64,000 bases of DNA from Pseudomonas viridiflava (lineage in GTDB: Bacteria > Pseudomonadota > Gammaproteobacteria > Pseudomonadales > Pseudomonadaceae). The position numbers and the translations under genes are program-made. Position 1 is the first letter of the stretch. Each line of letters starts with the position of its first letter. The notes under the pieces were generated by a model, which saw only the letters and a program-made list of their open reading frames with translations, was not told the origin of the DNA and did no database searches. Below, piece after piece: positions 48,786-60,524 of the stretch. The stretch covers positions 1 to 64,000 of the forward strand of contig NZ_UWFN01000166.1 in NCBI RefSeq assembly GCF_900602065.1, written 5' to 3'.

Positions 48786-50134
48786 TTTGCTTTCTCCTCA
48801 GGCAGAACGTGCGCAACGCTGAGGCGCTCACGGGTGAAGTAGGTGCTGGCGGCTTTCTGAATGTCTGCCGGGGTTACGCTTTGCAGCGCGGCCAGTTCCT
48901 CGTCGATCAACTTCCACGACAGGCCGACGGTTTCCAGCTCGCCGATAGTGCTGGCCTGACTGGTGATCGAGTCGCGCTCGTAAACCAGACTGGCGATCAC
49001 TTGAGCACGTACTCGTTCGAGTTCTTCGTTGGTCGGCGGCTTGGTCTTCAGCTCGTTGAGCAAACGCCAGATACCGGCTTCAACGTCAGCGAGGGTTTTC
49101 TTCTTCTGGGTGTTGGGCGTGGCGCTGATCATAAACAAGCTGTCACCGCGCGCGAAAGCGTCGTAGTTCGAGCCGGCTCCGGAGACCAGTTCCTCGCCGC
49201 GCTCAAGGCGCGTCGGGATGCGTGCGCTATAGCCGCCATCCAGCAAGGCCGCGATCAGGCGCAGCGCGTTGACCGAGCGCGGGTCTTCAGCGGTGGCCAG
49301 GCTCGGCACGTTAAAGCCATACATCAGGCTTGGCAGTTGAGTCTGTACATGCAGAGTGATGCGGCGCTCGCCGGGTTCGGCCAGTTCCAGTGGTTTCTTC
49401 GACGGCGGCACATCGCGGCGCGCAATCGGCCCGAAGAAGCGTTCAGCCAGGGCTTTGACTTCATCCGGCTTGACGTCCCCGACCACCACCAGTGTGGCGT
49501 TGTTCGGCACATACCAGGATTGATACCAGTGGCGCAGCTCTTCGACCTTCATGCGGTCCAGGTCTGCCATCCAGCCAATGGTCGGCGTGTGATAGCCGCT
49601 GGCCGGATAAGCCATGGCCTTGAAGCGCTCGAAGGCTTTGGACGTCGGCTTGTCGTCGGTGCGCAGACGGCGCTCTTCCTTGATGACTTCGATTTCGCGG
49701 CTGAACTCGTCGGCAGGCAGCGTCAGGCTGGCCATGCGGTCGGCTTCCAGCTCGAAGGCCACGGCCAGACGATCACGGGCCAGTACCTGGTAGTACGCGG
49801 TGTAGTCGTCGCTGGTGAAAGCGTTCTCTTCAGCACCCAGATCCCGCAGGATCAGCGAGGCTTCGCCCGGCCCGGTTTTCGAGCTGCCTTTGAACATCAT
49901 GTGTTCAAGGGCGTGGGACAGGCCTGTCTGGCCCGGGGTCTCGTAACTGGAGCCCACTTTGTACCAGACCTGCGACACCACAACCGGCGCGCGATGATCT
50001 TCGCGGACGATGACCTTCAGGCCATTGGCGAGGGTGAATTCATGGGTAGGTTGCGGATCGGCGGCCATTGCGCCGAATGGCAGACAAATTGTGCCGAACA
50101 GCAGGCCTGCGGCACGGCGGGCTAGAGCATTCAT
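48782..50134 (-). CDS. M16 family zinc peptidase, catalytic subunit
   Basis: The ATG at 50134 gives 450 residues with a signal peptide (GLLFGTICLPFGAMA). The inverted zinc motif HALEH is at residues 74-78, with the further glutamate in IKEERR at about 153. It therefore acts in the periplasm, on small or unfolded peptides if it follows the M16B family. The next gene encodes the complementary half. It diverges from ftsY across a REP pair. The physiological substrate is not known. Confidence 0.9.
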   Translation of the reverse strand: MNALARRAAGLLFGTICLPFGAMAADPQPTHEFTLANGLKVIVREDHRAPVVVSQVWYKVGSSYETPGQTGLSHALEHMMFKGSSKTGPGEASLILRDLGAEENAFTSDDYTAYYQVLARDRLAVAFELEADRMASLTLPADEFSREIEVIKEERRLRTDDKPTSKAFERFKAMAYPASGYHTPTIGWMADLDRMKVEELRHWYQSWYVPNNATLVVVGDVKPDEVKALAERFFGPIARRDVPPSKKPLELAEPGERRITLHVQTQLPSLMYGFNVPSLATAEDPRSVNALRLIAALLDGGYSARIPTRLERGEELVSGAGSNYDAFARGDSLFMISATPNTQKKKTLADVEAGIWRLLNELKTKPPTNEELERVRAQVIASLVYERDSITSQASTIGELETVGLSWKLIDEELAALQSVTPADIQKAASTYFTRERLSVAHVLPEEKAK

Positions 50135-50259
50135 TCGTAATTTGAACCTGTAAGACGGCCCGTTTGAACTTAGCGTCCACGGGCGCGGGGGTGTTAGGAT
50201 AGCGGCCTGTTCTGCTGCCGACCATGACAAAGATTCGGAGAGGTTCGTAAGCCGACTCC

Positions 50260-50349
50260 CTGTAGGAGCGAGCTTGCTCGCGACAGCGCTGAGCCAGTCG
50301 ATAAAAAATTCGCCTGATAAATTGATCGCGAGCAAGCTCGCTCCTACAG
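50260..50349. repeat. REP inverted pair, GGAGCGAGCTTGCTCGCGA subtype
   Basis: Arms 50260-50283 and 50326-50349 (CTGTAGGAGCGAGCTTGCTC... and complement) are perfect. It lies in the divergent gap between the M16 gene and ftsY. Confidence 0.88.
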
Positions 50350-50473
50350 ACAGCTGCGATTTTATGCTCGACCAGCAGATGAACAAGCAGACCGAAATGT
50401 AGTCTGTTTCGCATACCAGAATTTTTCAGAGGCGCCGCTCTGGCGCGTCGCTACCTTGAGATAGCCGTCCTCC

Positions 50474-52002
<1,529 letters not shown>

Positions 52003-52006
<4 letters not shown>

Positions 52007-52674
52007 TTCGTTTCGAACAGGTCGGTAAACGCTATCCGAACGGACACGTCGGCTTGCATGAGCTGAGCTTTCGAGTGCGTCGTGGTGAGTTTCTGTTTGT
52101 GACCGGTCACTCCGGCGCGGGCAAAAGTACCTTGCTGCGTCTGCTGCTGGCCATGGAGCGCCCGACTTCCGGCAAGTTGCTCCTGGCAGGTCAGGACCTG
52201 GGCCAGATCAGCAACGCGCAGATACCGTTCTTGCGTCGGCAGATTGGTGTGGTGTTCCAGAATCACCAATTGCTGTTTGATCGCACGGTATTCAACAACG
52301 TCGCCCTGCCTCTGCAGATTCTGGGATTGTCCAAGCTGGAGGTTACCAAGCGTGTGGACTCCGCTCTGGAGCGCGTAGCGTTGTCGGATAAGGCCGAGCT
52401 TTATCCGGGTGATCTTTCTACCGGTCAGCAACAACGGGTGGGTATCGCCCGCGCTATCGTCCATCGCCCGGCCTTGCTACTGGCCGACGAACCCACCGGT
52501 AACCTCGATCCACGTCTCGCAGCGGAAATCATGGGTGTGTTTGAAGACATCAATCGTCTCGGCACCAGTGTGCTGATCGCCAGTCACGATCTGGCGCTGA
52601 TTGCCCGTATGCGTCACCGCATGCTCACGCTGCAACGCGGTCGTCTGATCGGTGACGGGGAGGCTGGGGTATGA
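52003..52674 (+). CDS. ftsE: Cell division ATP-binding protein FtsE
   Basis: The 223-residue ABC ATPase has Walker A GHSGAGKST near residue 36, the Q-loop FQNHQLLFDRTV, signature LSTGQQQRVGIAR and Walker B LLADEPTGNLD. With FtsX it forms a membrane complex that activates peptidoglycan hydrolases at the septum. It overlaps ftsY and ftsX by 4 bases each, so the three are one operon. Motifs and length are normal. Confidence 0.97.
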
Positions 52675-53699
52675 GTGCAACACGTTCACCTAAGGTTTCC
52701 GAGCGCGTATCGCCGAAAGCCGCCGATCCTGCTCCGAAAAAGCCCAAGAACAACAGCCACGATGATGACGGCCCGGATTTCGGCACGCTGTTCAATGCCT
52801 GGCTGGAAGCGCACCGCTCCAGTTTGATCGACAGCTTGCGTCGCCTGGGCAAGCAGCCGATTGGCAGTTTTTTCACCTGTCTGGTGATGGCGATTGCCTT
52901 GAGCCTGCCCATGGGCTTGTCGTTGTTGCTCAACAACGTCGAGCGCCTGGGCGGTTCCTGGCAGCGTGCGGCACAGATTTCGATCTACCTGAAGCTGGAT
53001 GCCAGTGCCAGCCAGGGCGAAAAATTACGGAACGAAATTCGCCTGATGCCGGGTGTTGCCGAGGCTGAATACATCAGTCGCGAGCAGGCACTGGCTGAAT
53101 TTCAACAGCAGTCCGGGCTGGGCGAAGCGTTGAAAGAGCTGCCGGAAAATCCGCTGCCGGGTGTTGTGCTGGTCACGCCGGACGAGGTAGACAAGCCTGC
53201 ACTGGAGGCCTTGCGTACTCAGTTGGCAGGCATGCCTAACGTCGAGCAGGCGCAGCTGGATCTGGTCTGGGTTGAGCGGCTGGCAGCGATTCTCAAACTG
53301 GGCGACCGCTTTGTCTTTGGTCTGACTGTGCTATTGGTTGCGGCGCTGTTGCTGGTTATTGGTAACACCATACGTCTGCACATTGAGAACCGTCGTACCG
53401 AAATCGAGGTCATCAAATTGGTAGGCGGCACGGACAGTTATGTACGTCGGCCCTTCCTTTATATGGGCGCACTGTACGGTCTTGGCGCGGGTTTCCTGTC
53501 GTGGGGCGTGCTGGCATACGGCCTGAACTGGCTCAACGACGCGGTTATCGGCCTGGCCGGATTGTACGGTAGTGACTTTTCTCTGGCTGGCGTACCGGCG
53601 TCCGATGGTCTATCACTCTTGCTTGGAGCGGTGTTGTTAGGGTATATCGGTGCTTGGATTGCAGTAGCACGCCATTTGAGAGAGCTGGCACCTCGGTAA
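52671..53699 (+). CDS. ftsX: Cell division protein FtsX
   Basis: The 342-residue permease-like protein has a hydrophilic N-terminal extension of about 60 residues, a first membrane segment ([21 protein letters not shown]), the extracellular domain that contacts hydrolase activators ([24 protein letters not shown]), and three further segments at the C-terminal half ([19 protein letters not shown] and two more). Partner of FtsE. The extension is longer than in E. coli. The rpoH gene follows after 110 bases. Confidence 0.95.
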   Translation: MSATRSPKVSERVSPKAADPAPKKPKNNSHDDDGPDFGTLFNAWLEAHRSSLIDSLRRLGKQPIGSFFTCLVMAIALSLPMGLSLLLNNVERLGGSWQRAAQISIYLKLDASASQGEKLRNEIRLMPGVAEAEYISREQALAEFQQQSGLGEALKELPENPLPGVVLVTPDEVDKPALEALRTQLAGMPNVEQAQLDLVWVERLAAILKLGDRFVFGLTVLLVAALLLVIGNTIRLHIENRRTEIEVIKLVGGTDSYVRRPFLYMGALYGLGAGFLSWGVLAYGLNWLNDAVIGLAGLYGSDFSLAGVPASDGLSLLLGAVLLGYIGAWIAVARHLRELAPR

Positions 53700-53809
53700 A
53701 TTTTTCTTCATGTATTGACTTTATTTACGCAGGGAACTTGTTTAGCGGTTCCCGGGTCAATTTCGCAGTGCTTAACTGCACGAGTCATGTGACGGAGGTA
53801 ACATTTCGT

Positions 53810-54664
53810 ATGACCACTTCTTTGCAACCTGCGTATGCCTTAGTCCCGGGTGCGAACCTGGAAGCCTATGTGCACACGGTGAACAGCATTCCTTTGCTGA
53901 CCCCGGAGCAGGAGCGTGAACTGGCTGAGAGTCTCTATTATGAGCAGGATCTGGGGGCGGCTCGGCAGATGGTCCTCGCCCACCTGCGTTTTGTTGTGCA
54001 TATCGCACGCAGCTATTCCGGTTACGGCCTGGCTCAGTCAGATCTGATCCAGGAAGGTAACGTCGGCCTGATGAAGGCCGTTAAACGCTTTAACCCGGAA
54101 ATGGGTGTGCGTCTGGTTTCGTTCGCTGTTCACTGGATCAAGGCGGAAATTCACGAGTTCATCCTGCGCAACTGGCGCATCGTGAAAGTCGCGACCACCA
54201 AGGCCCAGCGCAAGCTGTTCTTCAACCTGCGCAGCCAGAAGAAACGTTTGGCGTGGCTGAACAATGAAGAAGTTCATCGCGTGGCTGAAAGCCTCGGCGT
54301 TGAGCCGCGTGAAGTGCGCGAGATGGAAAGTCGCCTGACAGGGCACGACATGGCGTTCGACCCGGCTGCTGAAGCCGACGACGACAGCGCGTTCCAGTCG
54401 CCAGCGAACTACCTGGAAGACCACCGTTACGATCCGGCACGTCAGCTGGAAGATTCCGACTGGACTGACAACTCCACCGCCAATCTGCATCAGGCGCTGG
54501 AGGTGCTGGACGACCGCAGCCGTGACATCCTCTATCAGCGCTGGCTGGCTGAAGAGAAAGCTACGCTGCATGACCTAGCGCAGAAGTACAACGTCTCCGC
54601 CGAGCGTATTCGTCAGCTTGAAAAGAGTGCGATGAACAAGCTCAAGTTGTCGATAGCCGCTTAA
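53810..54664 (+). CDS. rpoH: Heat-shock sigma factor RpoH (sigma-32)
   Basis: The ATG at 53810 has GGAGG ten bases upstream; 284 residues, the size I recall in Pseudomonas. Region 2 ([36 protein letters not shown]), the RpoH box ([15 protein letters not shown]) and the region 4 helix-turn-helix ([20 protein letters not shown]) are all intact. It directs RNA polymerase to heat-shock genes. The first codons and leader may hold a thermosensor, but I did not fold them. A strong terminator follows 18 bases after the stop. Confidence 0.97.
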   Translation: MTTSLQPAYALVPGANLEAYVHTVNSIPLLTPEQERELAESLYYEQDLGAARQMVLAHLRFVVHIARSYSGYGLAQSDLIQEGNVGLMKAVKRFNPEMGVRLVSFAVHWIKAEIHEFILRNWRIVKVATTKAQRKLFFNLRSQKKRLAWLNNEEVHRVAESLGVEPREVREMESRLTGHDMAFDPAAEADDDSAFQSPANYLEDHRYDPARQLEDSDWTDNSTANLHQALEVLDDRSRDILYQRWLAEEKATLHDLAQKYNVSAERIRQLEKSAMNKLKLSIAA

Positions 54665-54681
54665 AGCTAAGTTGACAAAGA

Positions 54682-54716
54682 AACGCCCTGACCGGGAGAC
54701 CGGCCAGGGCGTTTTT
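54682..54716 (+). terminator. rpoH terminator
   Basis: ACGCCCTG and CAGGGCGT, with an inner CCGG...CCGG pairing, form a long stem followed by five T residues; A residues precede it. Confidence 0.9.
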
Positions 54717-54738
54717 GTTTGTGTGTCTGGATCTGGTC

Positions 54739-54832
54739 CCTGTGGGAGCTGAGCTTGCTCGCGATGCTGGCGCTGCGGTCCATCAGGCCAATCGAGTTAC
54801 CGTTCATCGCGAGCAAGCTCGGCTCCTACAGG
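54739..54832. repeat. REP inverted pair, GAGCTTGCTCGCGATG subtype
   Basis: Arms 54739-54766 and 54805-54832 pair with two mismatches around a 38-base centre. Confidence 0.85.
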
Positions 54833-54900
54833 TATTGAATGGGCGCGCCTCAGTGCCATGCTGGCACCGGGTCGCCAGATTTACGACTGCTGCGCAGCCG

Positions 54901-54926
54901 TTCGCGAATGAATTCGCTCCTACCGG
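54901..54926. repeat. Single REP half
   Basis: TTCGCGAATGAATTCGCTCC without a near partner, between the rpoH terminator and mtgA. Confidence 0.65.
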
Positions 54927-54940
54927 TTCGAGTCCGCCGG

Positions 54941-55651
54941 CTATAACTTCCTGCTGCTATTCAACCCGAGCAGATAATCATCCCCACCCAGCTGCTGCAT
55001 CTGGCGACGAATCCAGCTGGCGCGGCCCGCAACATAACTGGTCGGACGGCTGGCGCTCCAGACGCGGGGGTTGGGCAGTACCGCTGCCAGATAGCTGGCC
55101 TGCTGTACCGAAAGCGCACTGGCGTTCACGCCGAAGTGGTGCTGCGCAGCCGCTTGAGCGCCGAACACACCGTCATCCCACTCGACGCTGTTCAGGTACA
55201 CCTCAAGGATCCGCTGCTTGGACCAGAGGATTTCAATCAGCCCGGTAAACCACGCCTCAAGGCCTTTGCGCAGATAGCTGCGACCCGACCACAGGAACAG
55301 GTTCTTGGAGACTTGCTGGCTTAGAGTGCTGGCACCGCGAATCGAGCCGCCCATCTCGTTGTGGGCAATGGCCGCCTGAATGGCTTCGACGTCAAAGCCC
55401 CAGTGCTCAGCGAATTTCTGGTCTTCGCCTGCAATCACTGCCACTTTCAGGTCGTTGGAAATCTTGTCCCATGGCTGCCAGGTGCGCTGTAGATCAATAG
55501 GCTTGCCATCGACCCATGATTCAATCTTGCGCTCAACCATCAACGCCGTGCCCGGTGGCGGCACGAAGCGGAAGATCAGGACCAGCAACACGCTGCCCGC
55601 AGCAAACAGGAGCAGGGCTTTGATAAGACGACGTACTAATGAACGCAGCAT
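54941..55651 (-). CDS. mtgA: Monofunctional peptidoglycan transglycosylase MtgA
   Basis: The 236-residue protein has one N-terminal membrane anchor (LIKALLLFAAGSVLLVLIF) and the glycosyltransferase 51 motifs AVIAGEDQKFAEHWGFD (catalytic Glu), RGASTLSQQVSKNLFLW and ILEVYLNSVEWDDGVFG, then GAQAAAQHHFG. It polymerises lipid II glycan strands outside the inner membrane and has no transpeptidase domain. It is divergent from the DUF423 gene. Confidence 0.95.
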   Translation of the reverse strand: MLRSLVRRLIKALLLFAAGSVLLVLIFRFVPPPGTALMVERKIESWVDGKPIDLQRTWQPWDKISNDLKVAVIAGEDQKFAEHWGFDVEAIQAAIAHNEMGGSIRGASTLSQQVSKNLFLWSGRSYLRKGLEAWFTGLIEILWSKQRILEVYLNSVEWDDGVFGAQAAAQHHFGVNASALSVQQASYLAAVLPNPRVWSASRPTSYVAGRASWIRRQMQQLGGDDYLLGLNSSRKL

Positions 55652-55731
55652 AGAGATGGCTTGGCCGAACCCGTTGAGCGGGCCATTATACAGACCGTGC
55701 GCCTTTGGACGATTTTTGAACGGAGTTAGTT

Positions 55732-56109
55732 ATGGTTCGTAGCTTTTTGATGTTGGCCGCGTTTTTTGGCTTCACCGGCGTTGCGCTGGGAGCGTTTGCT
55801 GCGCATGGCCTCAAGAACCGCCTGAGCGCTGAGTATCTGGCGATTTTTCATACTGGCGTGCTCTATCAACTGATCCATGCGCTGGCGATTCTGGGCGTGG
55901 CGGTGCTTGCCGCTCAGCTTCCGGGCAGGCTCATGACCTGGGCGGGCTTCTCGTTTGCGCTGGGAATTGTGCTGTTTTCGGGCAGCCTGTATCTGTTGAC
56001 CCTGACCGGTATCAGCAAATTGGGGATCATCACGCCCTTTGGTGGGCTGGCGTTTCTGGTGGGCTGGGCGTTGCTGGGTTTGACCGCGTGGCGTTTGGGT
56101 GGGGTTTGA
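55732..56109 (+). CDS. DUF423 membrane protein
   Basis: The ATG at 55732 follows GGAG by seven bases. The 125-residue protein has four hydrophobic segments with the family marks GVALGAFAAHGLKNRL, FHTGVLYQLIHALAIL, and FSGSLYLLTLTGISKLGIITPFGG. DUF423 (YgdD type) has no assigned role. Downstream is a REP pair, then thiS. Confidence 0.9.
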   Translation: MVRSFLMLAAFFGFTGVALGAFAAHGLKNRLSAEYLAIFHTGVLYQLIHALAILGVAVLAAQLPGRLMTWAGFSFALGIVLFSGSLYLLTLTGISKLGIITPFGGLAFLVGWALLGLTAWRLGGV

Positions 56110-56137
56110 TCGACCCGTTTTTGAATTGAAATTATTT

Positions 56138-56225
56138 GTTGGAGCGAGGCTTGCCCGCGAAGAACGATAACGTGGTGCATCTGACGAACCGTGTCGACTA
56201 ATTCGCGGGCAAGCCTCGCTCCAAC
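56138..56225. repeat. REP inverted pair, GGAGCGAGGCTTGCCCGCGA subtype
   Basis: Arms 56138-56161 and 56202-56225 (GTTGGAGCGAGGCTTGCCCG... and complement) are perfect; TGAATTGAAAT lies just before. Outer tip is GTTGG in place of GTAGG. Confidence 0.86.
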
Positions 56226-56330
56226 GGGACATCAGCAGATCGCCCGAGACGAATGGCGTGGCTTTACCTTGGTCATACAGGCTGATCGGGCTAGAATGCT
56301 CGCCCCCAAAAATGATGGCTGCTCCCGCGC

Positions 56331-56531
56331 ATGCACATTCAGTTGAACGGTGAACCCTTTGAATTGCCCGACGGCGCGACCGTTCTGGCATTGCTGACCC
56401 GCCTTGATCTTGTCGGGCGTCGTGTCGCAGTCGAGCTGAACCTGGATATCGTGCCACGCAGCCAGCATGAGACCACGGCCCTGAACGAAGGCGATCAGGT
56501 CGAAGTCGTCCACGCGATTGGCGGCGGCTAG
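56331..56531 (+). CDS. thiS: Sulfur carrier protein ThiS
   Basis: This 66-residue ubiquitin-like protein ends in AIGGG; the final Gly-Gly is the site of thiocarboxylation. It gives sulfur to ThiG for the thiazole of thiamine. The start has only a weak ribosome site. thiG starts 54 bases later in the same direction. Length is that of the family. Confidence 0.95.
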   Translation: MHIQLNGEPFELPDGATVLALLTRLDLVGRRVAVELNLDIVPRSQHETTALNEGDQVEVVHAIGGG

Positions 56532-56585
56532 GCTTCGACATTTTCTGATTCAACTGCAAGACCTCAACTTCCAAGAGGATTTCCA

Positions 56586-57380
56586 ATGAGCAATGTTCGC
56601 AGCGACAAGCCGTTTGTTCTGGCCGGTCGGACTTTCGAGTCGCGCCTGCTGGTGGGCACCGGCAAGTACGTGGATATGGAGCAGACCCGTCTGGCCATTG
56701 AAGCGTCGGGTGCCGAGATCGTCACCGTCGCAGTACGCCGTACAAATCTGGGCCAAAACCCGGGCGAGCCGAACCTGCTGGATGTCCTGCCGCCGGATCG
56801 TTACACCATTCTGCCGAATACCGCAGGCTGCTTCGATGCTATCGAGGCTGTACGCACCTGCCGCCTGGCCCGTGAACTGCTCGACGGCAAGAATCTGGTC
56901 AAGCTGGAAGTTCTGGCGGATCAGAAAACCCTGTTCCCTAACGTGATCGAAACCCTCAAGGCTGCCGAAGTGCTGGTCAAGGAAGGCTTCGACGTGATGG
57001 TTTACACCAGTGATGACCCGATCATTGCGCGCCAGCTGGCGGAAATCGGCTGCATCGCCATCATGCCGCTGGCTGGCCTGATCGGCAGCGGGCTGGGCAT
57101 CTGCAACCCGTACAACCTGCAGATCATCCTGGAAGAAACCAAAGTCCCGGTGTTGGTCGATGCCGGTGTCGGCACGGCTTCCGATGCAACTATTGCCATG
57201 GAACTGGGCTGTGAGGCCGTGTTGATGAACTCGGCCATCGCCCACGCTCAAGACCCGATCCTGATGGGCGCAGCCATGAAACACGCCGTTATTGCCGGTC
57301 GTATGGCTTACCTCGCAGGCCGTATGCCAAGAAAACTGTATGCCAGCGCATCTTCGCCGCTGGATGGGTTGATTCGGTAA
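56586..57380 (+). CDS. thiG: Thiazole synthase ThiG
   Basis: The 264-residue TIM-barrel enzyme has [14 protein letters not shown] near the start, the Schiff-base lysine in [10 protein letters not shown], the [14 protein letters not shown] turn and the phosphate site [20 protein letters not shown]. It forms the thiazole phosphate from deoxyxylulose phosphate, dehydroglycine and ThiS thiocarboxylate. Part of the thiS-thiG pair; ThiI with its rhodanese domain is encoded at 16.8 kb. Confidence 0.97.
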   Translation: MSNVRSDKPFVLAGRTFESRLLVGTGKYVDMEQTRLAIEASGAEIVTVAVRRTNLGQNPGEPNLLDVLPPDRYTILPNTAGCFDAIEAVRTCRLARELLDGKNLVKLEVLADQKTLFPNVIETLKAAEVLVKEGFDVMVYTSDDPIIARQLAEIGCIAIMPLAGLIGSGLGICNPYNLQIILEETKVPVLVDAGVGTASDATIAMELGCEAVLMNSAIAHAQDPILMGAAMKHAVIAGRMAYLAGRMPRKLYASASSPLDGLIR

Positions 57381-57401
57381 GGCAGCCTGATAAAGACCCC
57401 C

Positions 57402-57489
57402 TGTGGGAGCGAGGCTTGCCCGCGATAAGGCTGGACGCGGTTCATCTTGGATCGCGTCGCCCATATCGCGGGCAAGCCTCGCTCCCACA
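57402..57489. repeat. REP inverted pair, GGAGCGAGGCTTGCCCGCGATA subtype
   Basis: Arms 57402-57427 and 57464-57489 are exact reverse complements (TGTGGGAGCGAGGCTTGCCC...). It lies between thiG and trmB and overlaps nothing coding. Confidence 0.88.
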
Positions 57490-57542
57490 TTAGATTGCAT
57501 TACAGTCCACAAAGTTATGTATCGTTTTATAAGAGCCCGTTG

Positions 57543-58277
57543 ATGACTGATCCAGACGTTCCAAACCCAGAGCTGCCTGTTGCCGAAGAAGGCGAAGAGC
57601 GCCAGCACCGCCGTATCAAGAGTTTCGTGATGCGCGCCGGTCGTATGACTGAAGGCCAGCAGCGCGGTCTGGACCAAGGCCGTCCCCTGTATGTGCTGCC
57701 TTTGGCCGACGCGCCAGTGGACTACGATCAGGTGTTTGGCCGTTCGGCACCGCGTACTCTGGAAATCGGCTTCGGCATGGGCCATTCGCTGCTGGAAATG
57801 GCAGCGGCTGCGCCGGATCAGGATTTCATCGGCGTAGAGGTTCACAACCCGGGCGTTGGCGCACTGCTCAATGGTGTGTTGACTCAGGGCCTGACCAACG
57901 TTCGGGTTTACGATTGCGACGCGATTGAAGTGCTCAACCGTTGCATCGCTGACAACAGCCTTGACCGTCTGATGCTGTTCTTCCCGGATCCATGGCACAA
58001 GAGCCGTCACCACAAGCGCCGTATCGTGCAGCCTGCGTTTGCCGAGCTGGTGCGCAGCAAATTGAAGGTCGGCGGTGTTCTGCACATGGCCACTGACTGG
58101 GAACCGTATGCCGAGTTCATGCTGGAAGTGATGAATGTCGCACCGGGTTATCGCAACCTGGCTGAAGACGGCAAGTGCGTGCCGCGCCCGGCCGAGCGCC
58201 CGATCACCAAGTTCGAACGCCGCGGCGAGCGTTTAGGGCATGGGGTGTGGGATTTGAAGTTCGAGAAGGTGGATTAA
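57543..58277 (+). CDS. trmB: tRNA (guanine-46 N7)-methyltransferase TrmB
   Basis: I take ATG 57543 (244 residues); a longer frame upstream runs through the REP pair and is not credible. Marks: [20 protein letters not shown]-binding [15 protein letters not shown], and the catalytic [14 protein letters not shown]. It makes m7G46 in tRNA. The N-terminal acidic stretch is normal for Pseudomonas. Confidence 0.95.
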   Translation: MTDPDVPNPELPVAEEGEERQHRRIKSFVMRAGRMTEGQQRGLDQGRPLYVLPLADAPVDYDQVFGRSAPRTLEIGFGMGHSLLEMAAAAPDQDFIGVEVHNPGVGALLNGVLTQGLTNVRVYDCDAIEVLNRCIADNSLDRLMLFFPDPWHKSRHHKRRIVQPAFAELVRSKLKVGGVLHMATDWEPYAEFMLEVMNVAPGYRNLAEDGKCVPRPAERPITKFERRGERLGHGVWDLKFEKVD

Positions 58278-58292
58278 CTAATACCAATCCCT

Positions 58293-58377
58293 CTGTAGGA
58301 GCTGCCGAAGGCTGCGAACATGGCGAAACCGCAGCGACCGGTTCCCGGTCGTTCGCAGCCTTCGGCAGCTCCTACAG
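58293..58377. repeat. REP inverted pair, GGAGCTGCCGAAGGCTGC subtype
   Basis: Arms 58293-58318 and 58352-58377 are exact reverse complements. It separates the convergent trmB and DUF3392 genes. Confidence 0.88.
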
Positions 58378-58383
58378 GGTGAG

Positions 58384-58707
58384 TTACTTACGATCCGCAA
58401 CAACCCCGATCAACACCAGCACCACCAACAACACCGGCGCCAGGCTGTAGTTGTTGAACTGGCTCAGGCCGCGAATGACCCACGGTGTGGCGTAGATCAG
58501 GGCCGCGCCGCTGCCGATGGTGACCAGCAAGGCCATCAGCGGGATGCGCAAGGCTCCTGCAAAGCTACTGATGCGCTGTTCGACCCAGCCCTTGAAGTCT
58601 GAGCCAAACAGCACCAGCAAACAGCCCACCAAGGCGAGGGATATTTCCGATAGGTTGCTGCGGCTCCAACGGGAGATGGTGGCGAGCAGGTCGAGTATCA
58701 AATCCAT
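58384..58707 (-). CDS. DUF3392 membrane protein
   Basis: The 107-residue protein starts 6 bases after AAGGA. It has three hydrophobic segments (ISLALVGCLLVLFGSD, LMALLVTIGSGAALIYA, LAPVLLVVLVLIGVVA) and the family's N-terminal DLLATISRWSRSNLSEIS. Function is unknown. It begins 9 bases after hemW on the same strand and ends the metX-to-DUF3392 gene run. Confidence 0.88.
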   Translation of the reverse strand: MDLILDLLATISRWSRSNLSEISLALVGCLLVLFGSDFKGWVEQRISSFAGALRIPLMALLVTIGSGAALIYATPWVIRGLSQFNNYSLAPVLLVVLVLIGVVADRK

Positions 58708-58716
58708 GCAGGGTCC

Positions 58717-59931
58717 TTAGATCAGAAAGTATTGCAGCAGGTCGTTGAGGAACAACTGGCCTTGCGGCGTTGCGACCAAGCGGGTCGGATCAGCTTGCAG
58801 CAGGCCACGTTGTTCGGCTTGCTGGCGTGCGCTGGCCAGCGAATCGAGGCTTAGACCCGTACGTTCACGAAATAATGCAGCGTCTACACCATTTGTCAGG
58901 CGCAGCGCATTCATCAGGAATTCGAAAGGCAGCTCTTCAATGCTCAGCAGCTTCTCGCCGGCCTTGAATGGCTTGGCCGGATTCAGATAATCCTTCGGCA
59001 AACGGGTCTTCCAGGTACGCACTATGCGCCCGTCGGGATGACTGAGCTTGCCATGGGCTCCGGCACCGATGCCGATGAAATCACCGAAGCTCCAGTAATT
59101 CAGGTTATGCCGCGCCGGTCGGCCGGGTTGCGCATAGGCCGACACTTCGTATTGCGCGTAGCCGTTCTGCGCCAGCAGCAACTGGCCTGCCTCCTGGATG
59201 TCCCACAGGATGTCGTCTTCGGGCAGCGTCGGCGGCTGATTCCAGAACACCGTGTTTGGCTCCAGCGTCAGCTGATACCAGGACAGATGTGTCGGTTTCA
59301 GGTCGATGGCTTGTTGCAGGTCGCCCAATGCATCCTCAGGCGACTGATCGGGCAGGCCGTGCATCAAGTCCATGTTGAAGTTATCGAAGCCCGCCTGACG
59401 CGCCATGTCTGCGGCACGAATAGCTTCATCGCCGTTATGAATACGGCCTAGCGCCTTGAGTTTGGCTTCCTGAAAACTCTGAATGCCGATGGACAGACGA
59501 TTGATACCCAGCCCGCGATAAGCACTGAATTTGACCTGCTCGAACGTGCCGGGATTCGCTTCAAGAGTGATTTCGATGTCGCTGGCAAAACGAATCCGCT
59601 GCTCGACACCCTTGAGCACGCGGCCCAGCGCATCTGCACTGAACAGACTTGGGGTGCCGCCACCGAAGAAGATCGAACTCAGCTCTCGACCGTGCACATG
59701 GGGTAAATCCAGATCAAGGTCGGCCAGCAGCGCGTCGATGTATTCGGCTTCTGGCAACACCGGGCTGGCGGTGTGGGAGTTGAAGTCGCAGTACGGGCAT
59801 TTGCGCACGCACCACGGGATGTGGATGTACAGCGACAGCGGCGGCAGTTGCGGCAGTGCAGCCCTCGGCCCGGTTGAGGTAAAACCGGTTTGGCCGAGGT
59901 ACAGCGTTGTTGCAGGCGTTTCCTGGGTCAT
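58717..59931 (-). CDS. hemW: HemW-type radical SAM protein (heme chaperone)
   Basis: The 404-residue protein has a radical SAM cluster motif [10 protein letters not shown] (CxxxCxxC plus F), the GGGTPSLF and LEANPGTFE barrel motifs, and the C-terminal HemW domain. HemW proteins bind heme and deliver it; they were formerly mistaken for coproporphyrinogen oxidases. Its ATG overlaps the rdgB stop by 4 bases. The N-terminal 30 residues before [12 protein letters not shown] are longer than in E. coli. Confidence 0.92.
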   Translation of the reverse strand: MTQETPATTLYLGQTGFTSTGPRAALPQLPPLSLYIHIPWCVRKCPYCDFNSHTASPVLPEAEYIDALLADLDLDLPHVHGRELSSIFFGGGTPSLFSADALGRVLKGVEQRIRFASDIEITLEANPGTFEQVKFSAYRGLGINRLSIGIQSFQEAKLKALGRIHNGDEAIRAADMARQAGFDNFNMDLMHGLPDQSPEDALGDLQQAIDLKPTHLSWYQLTLEPNTVFWNQPPTLPEDDILWDIQEAGQLLLAQNGYAQYEVSAYAQPGRPARHNLNYWSFGDFIGIGAGAHGKLSHPDGRIVRTWKTRLPKDYLNPAKPFKAGEKLLSIEELPFEFLMNALRLTNGVDAALFRERTGLSLDSLASARQQAEQRGLLQADPTRLVATPQGQLFLNDLLQYFLI

Positions 59932-60524
59932 TTCAAGCCCAGACGCTTAAGCAGGATCGCCATGGCGCGCGCGCGGTGGCTGAGTTGATTCTTTTCTACA
60001 GGGCTCAGGTCTGCGCTGGAGCAATCGCGCTCCGGCACCCAGAACAGCGGATCGTAACCGAAACCGTGCTCACCGCTGGCGGCGGTCAGGATGCGCCCGT
60101 GCCACAAACCTTCACAGAGAATTGGCAGTGGATCGTCCGCATGACGCACCAGCGCCAGCACGCAAACAAACTGAGCGCCGCGTTGCTCTTCAGGCACATC
60201 CTTGAGTGCATCGAGCAGCTTGGCGTTGTTGGCAGCATCGCCTTGGCCGTCGGCGTAGCGGGCGGAGTAGATCCCTGGCGCACCGCCGAGGAAGTCCACT
60301 GCCAGGCCCGAGTCATCAGCCAGCGCCGGCAAGCCCGAAATCCGTGCTGCGTTGCGGGCTTTGAGGATCGCGTTCTCAACGAACGACAGGCCGGTTTCTT
60401 CCGGTTCCACGCTGCTGAATTCGCCGATGGAGCGCAGTTGCACACTGTCGCCGAGCATGGCCTGGAGTTCTTTGAGCTTGCCAGCGTTGTGGCTGGCCAA
60501 TACGAGCTGAGGGAAATTCATCAT
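59928..60524 (-). CDS. rdgB: XTP/dITP pyrophosphatase RdgB
   Basis: The 198-residue Ham1-family enzyme removes non-canonical purine nucleotides. It has [15 protein letters not shown] at the start, [13 protein letters not shown], the catalytic [24 protein letters not shown] and [12 protein letters not shown] near the end. It is coupled upstream to the DUF4426 gene (4-base overlap) and downstream to hemW (4-base overlap). The start could be either of two adjacent ATGs. Confidence 0.96.
   Translation of the reverse strand: MMNFPQLVLASHNAGKLKELQAMLGDSVQLRSIGEFSSVEPEETGLSFVENAILKARNAARISGLPALADDSGLAVDFLGGAPGIYSARYADGQGDAANNAKLLDALKDVPEEQRGAQFVCVLALVRHADDPLPILCEGLWHGRILTAASGEHGFGYDPLFWVPERDCSSADLSPVEKNQLSHRARAMAILLKRLGLK

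Noticed and set aside
53700..53809. RpoH thermosensor or a specific promoter before rpoH
   Set aside because: A TTGACT at about 53716 and a possible -10 exist, but I could not support a site or an RNA fold by eye.
56550..58085. 511-residue minus-strand frame across thiG, a REP pair and trmB
   Set aside because: It reads through a REP hairpin and two known genes on the other strand.
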